Assembly (NCBI GenBank): GCA_002696025.1
Contig: NZQU01000034.1
Location: forward strand, 1-17,876
DNA from: Crocinitomicaceae bacterium
GTDB taxonomy: Bacteria; Bacteroidota; Bacteroidia; Flavobacteriales_D; Crocinitomicaceae
Length of the DNA stretch: 17,876 nt
Reading direction: 5' to 3'
Below the pieces are notes generated by a model. That model was given only the letters and a program-made list of their open reading frames with translations. It was not told the origin of the DNA and made no database searches. Made by a program: the position numbers and the translations under genes. Positions 1 through 8,880 of the stretch are shown here, piece by piece. The number at the start of each line of letters is the position of its first letter. The stretch's first letter is position 1.

Positions 1-996
1 CACACCAATATTACCTCCCATTGCCATAATTAAGGGTATGTAAAAGGCAAGTTCAGGAACTTTTTCAATACCACCTTCAAACCCAGAAATGACTTGAGCG
101 CCAAAAACACCACCAATCATTCCAATAAGCAACCATGGTAGCCTAGCTCTAGATATCCTCCAAACACTTGAGTCAGAGTCAATTTTCTCTGACAAACCCG
201 AAGCCATTTGATAGTCTTTATCGGCCTCTTCTTTTATGAATTCTACCACATCATCAAATGTAATTCTACCAATCAGTTTGTTTTGTAAATCTAAAACGGG
301 GATGGTGAAAAGGTCGTATTTCTCCATTGTTTTTGAAACGGTATCAAGTGAATCACTTGACTTAACTGAAATAAGGTTTTTTGCTTGATACAGGTCTGAA
401 ATGATTGTTTTTGTGTTGGCAAATAACAATCTTTTTAAAGACAGAACACCAACAAACCGATCATCATTATCTACTACATATATATGATAAACTTTCTCAA
501 CTGTTTCCGCCTGTTTTCTTAACTGAACGATTGCTCTATTTACAGGCCAGTTTAAGTTCACACAGATAAGCTCTTTCTGCATTACTCCTCCAGCAGTATC
601 TTCATCATATTTAAGAAGGTCAACAACCTCTGCAGCTTCCTCATCATCCATTTTAGAGATAACATCCTCTTGTTGATCATCAGGGAGTTCACCAAGTAGG
701 TCAGCGGCATCGTCAGACTCTAAATTTTCAAGCTGTTCGGCAATTTCTTTATTACTTAAAGAAGCGATAAATTCATCACGAACTTTTTCATCAACCTCCA
801 TTAAAATGTCTGCCTGAGCTTCATCATCTGCAAGCCCATAAACGTATTTTGCTTGTGTATTATCAAGACAATCCATTATATCCGCAATGTCAGCATAATG
901 GAGCTCTAGTATGTTTTTTTTAATCCATCGTGTGTCTTTATCCTCAATTTTTTCCTGAAGAAGCGCTAAAAATTCGGATGTAATTTTAAAGTTCAT
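1..996 (-). CDS. mgtE: Magnesium transporter MgtE (3' part beyond window edge)
   Basis: This is the first 332 codons of an MgtE-type Mg2+ channel/transporter of the inner membrane; the gene runs off the window at base 1, and MgtE proteins are usually about 450 residues. I translated it by hand from the minus strand. Residues 1 to about 130 form the acidic helical MgtE N domain (ESDDAADLLGELPDD and YDEDTAGGVM are characteristic). Residues of about 135-255 form the CBS-domain pair (YVVDNDDRFVGVL, IPVLDLQNKLIGRI). From about residue 285 the first membrane helix begins (PWLLIGMIGG), and the visible end reaches the conserved MAMGGNIG of the pore domain. The start is the ATG at 996-994; an in-frame TAA lies a few codons upstream, with no other ATG between. 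In the family, the N and CBS domains sense cytosolic Mg2+ and gate the pore. It is the last gene seen in a metK-glycosylase-mgtE run, but may have its own promoter in the 74-base gap before it. Confidence 0.95.
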   Translation of the reverse strand, partial: MNFKITSEFLALLQEKIEDKDTRWIKKNILELHYADIADIMDCLDNTQAKYVYGLADDEAQADILMEVDEKVRDEFIASLSNKEIAEQLENLESDDAADLLGELPDDQQEDVISKMDDEEAAEVVDLLKYDEDTAGGVMQKELICVNLNWPVNRAIVQLRKQAETVEKVYHIYVVDNDDRFVGVLSLKRLLFANTKTIISDLYQAKNLISVKSSDSLDTVSKTMEKYDLFTIPVLDLQNKLIGRITFDDVVEFIKEEADKDYQMASGLSEKIDSDSSVWRISRARLPWLLIGMIGGVFGAQVISGFEGGIEKVPELAFYIPLIMAMGGNIGV

Positions 997-1021
997 GATA
1001 ATGTGATCATTATTCAGGTCT

Positions 1022-1052
1022 TGAAGTTACTATTTATAGGGTGAGTAACAAA
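1022..1052 (-). promoter_or_regulatory. Possible Bacteroidota-type promoter for mgtE
   Basis: On the minus strand, TTTG (1052-1049) is followed after exactly 19 bases by TAACTTCA (1029-1022). This matches the Bacteroidota -33 element fully and the TANNTTTG -7 element except at its last bases. The predicted transcript start would be about 15-20 bases ahead of the mgtE ATG at 996. The -7 match is imperfect, so this is a weak call. Confidence 0.3.
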
Positions 1053-1070
1053 AAAAAAGAAGATTTTAGC

Positions 1071-1685
1071 CTAGCTTTTTGCATAAAAGGTATTTGTTTC
1101 TATAGATTTCCAAAGAAGCAAGCTTGCAATAGATCTATATGGCGCCCACTTTAGTTGAAGTTTATTTATTTTATTTATGTCAGAAATCAAGTAGTTTCTT
1201 TTAATGCTGTTAATTAATGCCAAGTCTTTTGGAGCAAATATATCAGATCTAAATAAGACGAACATTAAGAACATTTGAGCTGTCCATTCACCAACGCCTT
1301 TTATTTTACAAAGTCTTGAAATTACCGATTGATCATCCATTTTGGTAAAGTCAACATCAGTTGTTAAAAAAAAATGGTAGGTATTCTTTATATAATCTGC
1401 TTTTCTTTGTGAAATTCCGACATTTTTAATTTTTTGAATATTTAGTTCATAAACTTCCTTATTAGAAAGGTTCTTAATTAAGATGTCAAATCTTTTTTTA
1501 ATAGCAATTGCAGCTTTAAAGCTAACTTGTTGTTCAATAATTAAAAATGAGATGGCCTTAGAATAATTTGAGTCGTATCGATCAAGAAGGTCGATGTCAT
1601 GTTCAAATTCATCAATTAGAAAAGACATTACAGCATCTTTTTTTAAATGCTTAAATGCAGAGAGATAAAGATTATTTATGTCCAA
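1071..1685 (-). CDS. AlkA-like DNA-3-methyladenine glycosylase (HhH-GPD family)
   Basis: A 204-residue base-excision repair glycosylase that would remove alkylated purines such as 3-methyladenine from DNA. The helix-hairpin-helix and following segment are clear (IKGVGEWTAQMF, about residues 128-139). The catalytic aspartate fits D154 in APKDLAL, which corresponds to the conserved P-x-x-D-L-x-L of AlkA. The WAPYRSIASLLLW block (180-192) is also typical. The N-terminal domain of E. coli AlkA is absent, as in the shorter Mag/AlkA-like proteins of many bacteria. The start is a TTG at 1685: the only in-frame ATG is codon 20 (1628), which would cut off the family's usual HLKKD segment at residues 13-17. 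The frame is the same as that of metK, whose TAA stop lies six bases upstream, so translation is probably coupled to metK. The gene ends with TAG. Confidence 0.9.
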   Translation of the reverse strand: MDINNLYLSAFKHLKKDAVMSFLIDEFEHDIDLLDRYDSNYSKAISFLIIEQQVSFKAAIAIKKRFDILIKNLSNKEVYELNIQKIKNVGISQRKADYIKNTYHFFLTTDVDFTKMDDQSVISRLCKIKGVGEWTAQMFLMFVLFRSDIFAPKDLALINSIKRNYLISDINKINKLQLKWAPYRSIASLLLWKSIETNTFYAKS

Positions 1686-1691
1686 AATGGA

Positions 1692-2948
1692 TTAAAGACC
1701 AAAAGCAACTTTAACCGCATCAACATAATCCAGTTTTTCCCATGTAAAAAGCTCTACATCTTTAGTAATGATTGTTCCATCAGGTGCTTTAAATGATTTT
1801 TTAACTGTTTCATTTTTTCTACCCATATGCCCATAAGCAGCCGTTTCTTTGTAAATAGGATTTCTAAGTTTTAGCCTTTCCTCAATAAAATAAGGTCTCA
1901 TGTCAAATATTTCAGAAATTATATTTGCAATTTCTCCATCTGTCATATCCACTTGTGATGTTCCGTAGGTATTTACAAATAAACCGCACGGTTCTGCAAC
2001 GCCAATTGCGTATGAAACTTGAACAAGAACTTCATTACAAAGGCCAGCTGCAACAAGGTTTTTTGCAATGTGCCTGGTAGCATATGCGGCAGATCGATCA
2101 ACTTTAGAGGGGTCTTTACCAGAGAAAGCACCACCACCGTGAGCTCCTTTACCGCCATATGTATCAACAATTATTTTTCTTCCCGTAAGCCCCGTGTCAC
2201 CATGAGGACCACCAATAACAAATTTACCTGTTGGATTTATATGATATGTAATGCTATCTGTAAATAAAGATTGTATCTCTTGGGATAATTTATCTTTTAC
2301 TCTTGGAATAACAATTTCAATAATGTCTTTTTTGATTTTAGCCAACATATTGCTTTCATCATCAAAATCGTCATGTTGTGTTGAAACAACAATGGTGTCG
2401 ATTCTTTGGGGAACATTGTCATCAGAATATTCAATAGTAACTTGAGATTTTGCATCAGGTCTTAGGTAAGAAATTAAATCAGTTTCATTTTTTCTAATTT
2501 CAGCCAATTCCTCCAAGATTTTATGAGAAAGATCCAGTGCTAAAGGCATATAGTTTTCAGTTTCTTTAGTTGCGTAACCAAACATCATCCCCTGATCGCC
2601 TGCCCCTTGTTCTTCTTTTTTGGCACGATCAACACCTTGATTTATGTCTGCAGATTGCTCATGTAATGCAGACAAAACACCGCATGAATTTGCATCAAAC
2701 ATATACTCTGATTTTGTATAGCCAATTTCCCTAATGGTATTACGTGTTATTGATTGAACATCAAGATAAACAGTAGATTTAACTTCGCCGGCAACAACAA
2801 CCTGACCTGTAGTAACAAGTGTTTCACACGCAACTTTTGATTCAGGATCAAAAGCCATAAAATGGTCAATTAATGAATCAGAAATTTGATCTGATACTTT
2901 ATCTGGATGCCCTTCGGAAACAGATTCAGAGGTAAATAAATATGCCAT
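1692..2948 (-). CDS. metK: S-adenosylmethionine synthase (methionine adenosyltransferase)
   Basis: This cytosolic enzyme makes S-adenosylmethionine from methionine and ATP, releasing phosphate and diphosphate, and supplies methyl groups to the cell. At 418 residues it has the normal length for the Bacteroidota form. Family motifs are intact: [14 protein letters not shown] near residue 11 with the catalytic His14, the [12 protein letters not shown] signature at about residues 115-126, [13 protein letters not shown] in the middle, and the glycine-rich [16 protein letters not shown] loop. The ATG at 2948 gives the canonical [14 protein letters not shown]-terminus. It is divergent from alaS and leads a minus-strand run into a DNA glycosylase (six bases between stop and TTG start) and then mgtE. 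MetK needs Mg2+ and K+, so the neighbouring Mg2+ channel gene is at least compatible. I see no SAM riboswitch in its short leader. Confidence 0.98.
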   Translation of the reverse strand: MAYLFTSESVSEGHPDKVSDQISDSLIDHFMAFDPESKVACETLVTTGQVVVAGEVKSTVYLDVQSITRNTIREIGYTKSEYMFDANSCGVLSALHEQSADINQGVDRAKKEEQGAGDQGMMFGYATKETENYMPLALDLSHKILEELAEIRKNETDLISYLRPDAKSQVTIEYSDDNVPQRIDTIVVSTQHDDFDDESNMLAKIKKDIIEIVIPRVKDKLSQEIQSLFTDSITYHINPTGKFVIGGPHGDTGLTGRKIIVDTYGGKGAHGGGAFSGKDPSKVDRSAAYATRHIAKNLVAAGLCNEVLVQVSYAIGVAEPCGLFVNTYGTSQVDMTDGEIANIISEIFDMRPYFIEERLKLRNPIYKETAAYGHMGRKNETVKKSFKAPDGTIITKDVELFTWEKLDYVDAVKVAFGL

Positions 2949-2968
2949 AATCTTGTTTTATTAGTTGG

Positions 2969-2976
2969 CAAAAGTA
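2969..2976 (-). promoter_or_regulatory. metK: -7 promoter element for metK
   Basis: TACTTTTG on the minus strand matches the Bacteroidota TANNTTTG -7 element. It lies 20 bases ahead of the metK ATG. No TTTG or near match is present at the expected -33 distance, so only half of the promoter is visible. Confidence 0.4.
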
Positions 2977-3072
2977 GTAAAACTAAATTTAATTATCTTG
3001 AGTAATACAACCATTATTTTAATGTTCATTTTTTTGATTGATAAATAAACAATAATATAAAGGGGAATCTTT

Positions 3073-3080
3073 TAACTTTG
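3073..3080 (+). promoter_or_regulatory. alaS: -7 promoter element for alaS
   Basis: TAACTTTG matches TANNTTTG exactly and lies 25 bases ahead of the alaS ATG, the distance expected for a short leader. A TTTG exists at 3033-3036 but is too far upstream (36 bases) to be its partner. The 157-base divergent region 2949-3105 contains nothing else that I can support. Confidence 0.4.
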
Positions 3081-3105
3081 TAGCATAAATTAATATGATT
3101 TCAAT

Positions 3106-5721
3106 ATGAATGTTGCCCAGATAAGAGAAGCTTTTCTGAAATATTTTGAAGCAAAAGGCCATGAAATAGTTCCTTCTGCTCCAATGGTGATTAAAAATGA
3201 CCCTACCTTAATGTTTACAAATGCTGGAATGAATCAGTTTAAAGATTTTTTTCTAGGAAATTCAATTCCAAATAGTAAAAGGGTTGCCAATACTCAGAAG
3301 TGTTTGAGGGTTTCGGGGAAACATAATGATCTTGAAGAGGTGGGAGTTGATACATATCACCATACCATGTTTGAAATGTTGGGTAACTGGTCTTTTGGTG
3401 ATTATTTTAAGGAAGAATCAATTGATTGGGCATGGGATTTATTGACAAATATTTATGGAATTGATAAAAACAGGCTTTATGTTACAATCTTCGAAGGAGA
3501 TTCAAAAGACAAAACAGAATTAGATCATGAAGCGTTAAGGATTTGGAGTAAATACGTTGACGAAAAAGAAGTTATTTTATGTGATAAAAAAGATAATTTT
3601 TGGGAAATGGGAGAAATGGGACCATGTGGACCATGTTCAGAAATACATATTGATTTAAGGCCAAACTCTGAAAGAGAAAAGGTGAGCGGAAGCGATCTTG
3701 TAAATAAAGACCATCCTCAGGTTATTGAAATTTGGAATTTGGTTTTTATCGAATTCAATAGAAAGGCAGACGGCTCTCTACATCCTTTGCCAAACAAGCA
3801 TGTAGATACAGGAATGGGTTTAGAAAGATTGGCTGTTGCCCTTCAAAACAAAAAATCAAACTATGATATAGATCTTTTTCAATCTTTAATTAAAAAAACA
3901 GAAGAATTATCGGGCTTTAAATACGGTGAAAAGGAAGATATAGATATTGCCATGCGAATAGTTTCAGATCACATTCGCGCGATTGGCTTTTCAATAGCAG
4001 ATGGTCAAATCCCATCAAATGCTGGGGCAGGTTATGTTATTAGAAGAATTTTAAGAAGAGGCGTTCGTTATGGCTATCAAATTTTAAATTTAAAAGAGCC
4101 GTTTCTATGTGAATTGTTTTCTTCTTTACTAGAGCAAATGGGATCTGTATACCCAGAATTAAATACTCAAAAAGAACTTATATATAACGTAATAAAAGAA
4201 GAAGAAAATAGTTTTTTTAGAACATTGGAACAAGGAATTAAAAGGATGGATCAGATTTTATCTATAAATGATAAAAAAGGAACAAAAATGTTAAGTGGTC
4301 AAAGTGTATTTGAATTGTATGATACATATGGTTTTCCTATAGATTTAACCTCTTTAATTGCTAAAGAGAAAGGGTTTGAAATTGACATAGAATCATATAG
4401 TGAATTGTTGCAGAAGCAAAAAAGTAGATCTAGATCAGCATCTGAGATTCAAACTGAAGACTGGAAAGAAGTTAATACAGATGAGGCTTTAGGTTTTGTT
4501 GGATATGATGTGACAGAATCTACAATAAAAATATGTAAAGTAAGAAAGGTGGTTTCTAAAAAGGAGGAACTATATCAATTGGTGTTTAATCAAACTCCTT
4601 TCTATCCTGAAGGTGGTGGACAAGTTGGAGATCAAGGATTGTTAATTGGTTCAAATGAAACAATTGGCATTATTGACACTAAAAAAGAAAACAATTTAAT
4701 TGTTCATTTTACTAAAAAAATACCATCTGATTTAGAGGGAGTTTTTACGGCAAAAGTTGACGCAACAAAAAGAACAAAAACAGCGTGTAATCACTCAGCA
4801 ACTCATCTTTTACATCATGCACTTCGAAAAGTATTAGGAGATCATGTTGAGCAAAAAGGATCATTAGTAAATTCAAAATACTTAAGGTTTGACTTTTCTC
4901 ACTTTTCCAAAATTTCAAAAGAAGAATTAGAAGAAATTGGAAACATCGTTTCCTCAGAAATATTAAAGAATAGTCCTCTTGAGGAATTTCGATCAATGGC
5001 AATAGATCAAGCAAAAGAAATGGGTGCTATGGCATTGTTTGGAGAAAAATATGGAGAGAAAGTTAGGGTAATTAAATTTGCAGATTCGGTAGAGTTGTGC
5101 GGAGGTATACACGTGCCTTCCACATCAAAAATAGCATGTTTTAAAATACTAAGTGAATCTTCTATTGCATCAGGAATTAGAAGAATAGAAGCCATCACAG
5201 AAAGTACAGCTTGGTCTTATTATAAAACACAAGACCAAGTAACAGAAGAATTAAAAACCATATTAAAAAACCCTAAAGATTTATCAAAAGCAGTTTTAGA
5301 TCTTTCTCAAAAAAACGTTCAGCTTTCAAAAGAGCTTGAAAAGCTTCAGAAAGAAAAAGCAAGAGGTTTAAAAAAAGAGCTTGTTTCGAAAATAGAAATC
5401 CTTGGTGATGTTTCTTTTTTAGGTCAAATAGTAGATTTAGAGTCATCATCAGTGAAGGATATTTTATTTCAATTAAAATCAGAAAATCAAAACTTTGTTG
5501 GTGTTTTGGGAACAAAAACAGGTGCCAAATGCACAATTAGTATTGCTCTTTCTGATCAACTAACCAAAGACGGGAAACATCATGCTGGGAAAATCATAAA
5601 AGAACTTTCACAATTAATAAAAGGAGGCGGCGGAGGCCAGTCTTTTTTTGCAACAGCAGGCGGGTCAAATCCGAATGGTCTTAATGAAGCGATTTTAAAA
5701 GCTAAAGAAATCTTTTCTTAA
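3106..5721 (+). CDS. alaS: Alanyl-tRNA synthetase
   Basis: Charges tRNA-Ala with alanine in the cytosol and edits mischarged serine and glycine. The 871-residue length is normal for a bacterial AlaRS. The aminoacylation core is at the N-terminus: MFTNAGMNQFKDFFLG, then the class II motif region HTMFEMLGNWSFGDYF, and further on the GMGLERLA motif 3. The editing/zinc domain shows H563 and H567 (HSATHLLHH) and C665 and H669 (CGGIH), the four family metal ligands at almost the same numbers as in E. coli AlaRS. The C-terminal C-Ala domain ends in the glycine-rich GGGGGQSFFATAGG block. The ATG at 3106 gives the family N-terminus MNVAQIREAF. It is divergent from metK. A glycosyltransferase gene starts within 5 to 20 bases of its stop, so alaS may drive part of the glycan locus. 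Confidence 0.98.
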   Translation: MNVAQIREAFLKYFEAKGHEIVPSAPMVIKNDPTLMFTNAGMNQFKDFFLGNSIPNSKRVANTQKCLRVSGKHNDLEEVGVDTYHHTMFEMLGNWSFGDYFKEESIDWAWDLLTNIYGIDKNRLYVTIFEGDSKDKTELDHEALRIWSKYVDEKEVILCDKKDNFWEMGEMGPCGPCSEIHIDLRPNSEREKVSGSDLVNKDHPQVIEIWNLVFIEFNRKADGSLHPLPNKHVDTGMGLERLAVALQNKKSNYDIDLFQSLIKKTEELSGFKYGEKEDIDIAMRIVSDHIRAIGFSIADGQIPSNAGAGYVIRRILRRGVRYGYQILNLKEPFLCELFSSLLEQMGSVYPELNTQKELIYNVIKEEENSFFRTLEQGIKRMDQILSINDKKGTKMLSGQSVFELYDTYGFPIDLTSLIAKEKGFEIDIESYSELLQKQKSRSRSASEIQTEDWKEVNTDEALGFVGYDVTESTIKICKVRKVVSKKEELYQLVFNQTPFYPEGGGQVGDQGLLIGSNETIGIIDTKKENNLIVHFTKKIPSDLEGVFTAKVDATKRTKTACNHSATHLLHHALRKVLGDHVEQKGSLVNSKYLRFDFSHFSKISKEELEEIGNIVSSEILKNSPLEEFRSMAIDQAKEMGAMALFGEKYGEKVRVIKFADSVELCGGIHVPSTSKIACFKILSESSIASGIRRIEAITESTAWSYYKTQDQVTEELKTILKNPKDLSKAVLDLSQKNVQLSKELEKLQKEKARGLKKELVSKIEILGDVSFLGQIVDLESSSVKDILFQLKSENQNFVGVLGTKTGAKCTISIALSDQLTKDGKHHAGKIIKELSQLIKGGGGGQSFFATAGGSNPNGLNEAILKAKEIFS

Positions 5722-5740
5722 TTTCATGGTGAAATCATTC

Positions 5741-7036
5741 ATGAAACCAATTTTAATCATAACGTATTATTGGCCTCCATCAGGAGGAAGTGGCGTCCAA
5801 AGATGGCTTAAATTTGTTAAATATCTTCCTAAATTGGGATACAAGCCTATAGTCTTAACTGTTGATCCAGATCATGCTGCTTATTCAATAATTGACAATT
5901 CTCTTCTAGATGAAATAAATCATGAGGCTGAGGTGTTCTATAGTAAAAGTAAAGACCCTTTTAAATGGTATAAAAAAATCACAAGAAAAAAAAACATACC
6001 TCAGGCAGGATTTGCAGGTCAAAAATCAGTTGGTTTTCTTGAAAAGGCAATGAGATTTATTAGAGGAAATTTTTTTATCCCAGACGCTAGAAAAGGTTGG
6101 AATAAATATGCATATAAAGAAGCAAAAGAGTTAATAAAAAAGTATAACATTGAAACTTTTATAACGACAAGTCCACCGCATTCAAGTCAGTTAATAGGTC
6201 TTCGTTTAAAAAAAGAGTTTAATTTAAAGTGGGTTTCCGATTTAAGAGATCCCTGGACAGATATATATTATTATAATGATTTGCTCCACATGTCATATGC
6301 CAAAAAAAAGGATTTAAGATATGAAAAGGCAACACTTGAGTCTGCTGATGAGGTAATTGTTGTGAGTCTAGCAATTAAAAAAATGTTTTCTGATAAATAT
6401 CCAGGTATATCTAGTAATAAAATTTCAGTAATACCAAATGGTTATGACGCAACAGACTTTGAAGGAATTTCAAATTTAAAAAATCATTCTTCAGAAAAAT
6501 TCACAATATCTTATGTAGGAAATATGTCTGAGAATTATCCTATGCAATCATTTTTAAGAGTTCTTAATGAATTGATAATAAATTCTATTGGCAATATTAT
6601 GTTTGATATAACAGGAAGTGTCAATAGCTCAGTAGACCAATATTTCAAATCCAATAACTTTCAAGAATCTTTTTTATTTAATGGTTATTTACCTCACTCA
6701 AAAGCAGTAGAAAAACTTACGTATAGCAATGTTTTATTATTAGTGATACCTAAAGTTAAAGACAACAAGGGTATTTTAACCGGGAAGTTGTTTGAATATT
6801 TAGCTGCTCAAAAACCGATTCTTTGTATTGGACCAGTAGATGGTGATGCTTCAAAAATAATTAAAGAATGCAATTCTGGAAAAACCTTTGATTATGACGA
6901 TGAAAAAGGAATTAAAGAATATTTAATAGAGGTATTAAATAAGCCCAAATCTTATGCATTTAATAATGAAGAAAAAATAAAAAAATACTCAAGAGAAGAG
7001 TTGGCTAAAACACTTGTTTCATTAATAAATAAATAG
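5741..7036 (+). CDS. GT4-family glycosyltransferase
   Basis: A 431-residue GT-B-fold glycosyltransferase, probably adding a sugar from a nucleotide donor to a cell-surface glycan at the inner face of the membrane. The N-terminal acceptor domain opens with IITYYWPPSGGSGVQRWLK, an N-terminus common in flavobacterial GT4 enzymes; SDLRDPW at about 166-172 and a VIPNGYD-like block (229-236) mark the domain junction. The C-terminal donor domain shows SYVGNMSE (257-264) and KLFEYLAAQKPIL (349-361), the region of the usual nucleotide-sugar contacts. The sugar and acceptor cannot be told from sequence. I chose the ATG at 5741 because it puts the conserved IITYYWPP right at the N-terminus; the ATG at 5726 would add only MVKSF. 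It directly follows alaS and is two bases from the amidotransferase gene, so the three are probably cotranscribed. It ends in TAG. Confidence 0.88.
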   Translation: MKPILIITYYWPPSGGSGVQRWLKFVKYLPKLGYKPIVLTVDPDHAAYSIIDNSLLDEINHEAEVFYSKSKDPFKWYKKITRKKNIPQAGFAGQKSVGFLEKAMRFIRGNFFIPDARKGWNKYAYKEAKELIKKYNIETFITTSPPHSSQLIGLRLKKEFNLKWVSDLRDPWTDIYYYNDLLHMSYAKKKDLRYEKATLESADEVIVVSLAIKKMFSDKYPGISSNKISVIPNGYDATDFEGISNLKNHSSEKFTISYVGNMSENYPMQSFLRVLNELIINSIGNIMFDITGSVNSSVDQYFKSNNFQESFLFNGYLPHSKAVEKLTYSNVLLLVIPKVKDNKGILTGKLFEYLAAQKPILCIGPVDGDASKIIKECNSGKTFDYDDEKGIKEYLIEVLNKPKSYAFNNEEKIKKYSREELAKTLVSLINK

Positions 7037-7038
7037 AT

Positions 7039-8880
7039 ATGTGTGGTATTCATGGGTTTATTTCTCAAAAATTAAGCGTTGATTCTGCTAATTCTATCAT
7101 TAGAAATATGGTGAATTCTACCCATCATAGGGGGCCTGATTTTTGTGACTTTTCATCAATGCCTCCTGTTTATTTTGGACATAATAGATTGAGTATAATA
7201 GATTTATCGGAAGACTCAAATCAACCAATGACTGTTGGGAATTATACAATTGTATATAATGGCGAAGTTTATAATTACAAAGAAATAAGATCCAAACTAA
7301 AGCAAAAAGGAGTTGAGTTTTTAACGGCTTCAGATACCGAGGTAATTCTTCAAGCATTTATAAATTTTGGAGAAGCATGTGTGGAGGAATTTGTTGGAAT
7401 GTGGGCTTTTGCAATTTTTAATAATAATGACAACACATTGTTTTGCTCAAGAGATAGGTTTGGAATTAAGCCTTTTTATTACATATCTTCAGGACAAGAG
7501 TTTTATTTTGCATCAGAAATCAAATCTTTAAAGCAAACCCCTGTGTTTACTAAAAACTTAAACCTAGATCAGGTTAGTCGTGCGATGCAATTGGGTTGGG
7601 TTGTTGATAAAACAGAGACCTATTATGATTGTGTTTTTTCTCTTGAGCCGGGCACAAATTTATTTTACAGAGATGGACAGATAAATAAAAAACAATATTG
7701 GGGTGTCAGTAAAAAAAGATCATCAATCAATCTTTCATTTAATGATGCAACAGAAAGGTTTAAAGAAATGTTTGATGATTCTATGAAACTTCACTTAAGA
7801 AGTGATGTGCCTGTTGGGGCAACTTTAAGTGGGGGTATAGATAGCTCAAGTATTGTTTGTAATATTTTAAAAAATGAAAGGGCTAAAGAGCTTAATACAT
7901 TTTCTATATACTACGAAGGGGATTTGGCTGTTGATGAAAGAGGATTTATCAAAGAAATTGAAGAAAAATACAAAAAGCAATTTCATTTATATTATGATTC
8001 GCCAGCAACAAGTCAAATAGAAGAAGACTTTTTCAAGATCTCAAACAGCATGGACTTTCCTCTTTCTGGTTCTTCTCCTATTTCTCAATATTATGTAATG
8101 AGGTTAGTTGCGGAAAAGGGAATTAAAGTGGTTTTAAGTGGTCAGGGTGCAGATGATTATATGGGAGGATATATGCATTCATATTACAGATATTTTGCAG
8201 ATAAAATAGCGGCATTTCAACCTTTAAGTTTCTGTAGAGAATTTAAAGCCTATAAAAACAATTATAGTCCCAACATCAAAAAACAAATAGACTTACTTAT
8301 TAAATCTTCTTTGAGCTTATTTATGTCAGAAAATAAGCTTTACAATTTAGAGTATAAAAAGTACCATCCTTTTTTAGATAATCAACCAAAAGAAAGGGCA
8401 GGCGTCTCTCTTTATAGCGATTCTCTTTCAAGATTTAATTCTTTCCATAGAGGATTGGTGAATACATCTAGTCTTCCTACTTTGCTGCACTATGAAGACA
8501 GAAATTCAATGGCGCATTCAGTTGAAAGTAGAGTGCCTTTTTTAGACCACAGAATGGTAGAGTTTTTATTTTCACTTTCCGATAATCATAAAATTAGAGA
8601 TGGTTTTACTAAAAGAATTTTGAGGGATTCTCAAAAAGAAAACTTGCCATCAAAAATAAGGTGGCGTACAGATAAGAAAGGATTTGTCACTCCTGGAGAA
8701 GTGTTGTGGTTAAGGGGGTCAATGAGGCACTTATTAGAAGTAGATTACACGCAGCTTTCTTTTTTAGATCAAAATAAATGCAAGCGAGTTATCAATGAAT
8801 TTAAAAAAGGATCAAACAGTCAGGCAAATTTAGTTTGGAGATTGGCTCATTTAAATTATTGGTTGAAAAACATATGCTAA
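7039..8880 (+). CDS. asnB: Glutamine-dependent asparagine synthase / AsnB-like amidotransferase
   Basis: A 613-residue two-domain enzyme. The N-terminal class II glutamine amidotransferase domain begins MCGIHGF, with Cys2 as the expected nucleophile, and has the RGPD, NGEVYNY and SDTEVIL motifs, so it should release ammonia from glutamine. The synthetase domain has the ATP-pyrophosphatase loop SGGIDSS at 264-270. The classical product is asparagine from aspartate. However, relatives inside polysaccharide loci are thought to amidate sugar carboxylates, and this one sits between a glycosyltransferase and an opposing glycan operon. The synthetase motif at 367-373 reads SGQGADD rather than the SGEGSDE of E. 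coli AsnB. It starts two bases after the glycosyltransferase stop. Its TAA directly abuts the stop codon of the convergent methyltransferase-like gene. The family assignment is firm; the substrate is uncertain. Confidence 0.9.
   Translation: MCGIHGFISQKLSVDSANSIIRNMVNSTHHRGPDFCDFSSMPPVYFGHNRLSIIDLSEDSNQPMTVGNYTIVYNGEVYNYKEIRSKLKQKGVEFLTASDTEVILQAFINFGEACVEEFVGMWAFAIFNNNDNTLFCSRDRFGIKPFYYISSGQEFYFASEIKSLKQTPVFTKNLNLDQVSRAMQLGWVVDKTETYYDCVFSLEPGTNLFYRDGQINKKQYWGVSKKRSSINLSFNDATERFKEMFDDSMKLHLRSDVPVGATLSGGIDSSSIVCNILKNERAKELNTFSIYYEGDLAVDERGFIKEIEEKYKKQFHLYYDSPATSQIEEDFFKISNSMDFPLSGSSPISQYYVMRLVAEKGIKVVLSGQGADDYMGGYMHSYYRYFADKIAAFQPLSFCREFKAYKNNYSPNIKKQIDLLIKSSLSLFMSENKLYNLEYKKYHPFLDNQPKERAGVSLYSDSLSRFNSFHRGLVNTSSLPTLLHYEDRNSMAHSVESRVPFLDHRMVEFLFSLSDNHKIRDGFTKRILRDSQKENLPSKIRWRTDKKGFVTPGEVLWLRGSMRHLLEVDYTQLSFLDQNKCKRVINEFKKGSNSQANLVWRLAHLNYWLKNIC

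Noticed and set aside
1026..1049. Inverted repeat GTTACT/AGTAAC as a terminator behind the glycosylase gene
   Set aside because: The stem is only six base pairs with a 12-base loop, and on the minus strand the T tract lies before the stem, not after it.
2019..2445. Plus-strand reading frames opposite metK
   Set aside because: They lie fully inside the well-supported metK gene on the other strand and have no recognisable protein features.
2949..3105. SAM riboswitch upstream of metK
   Set aside because: The distance from the -7 element to the ATG leaves only about 15-20 bases of leader, and I see no conserved riboswitch core on either strand.
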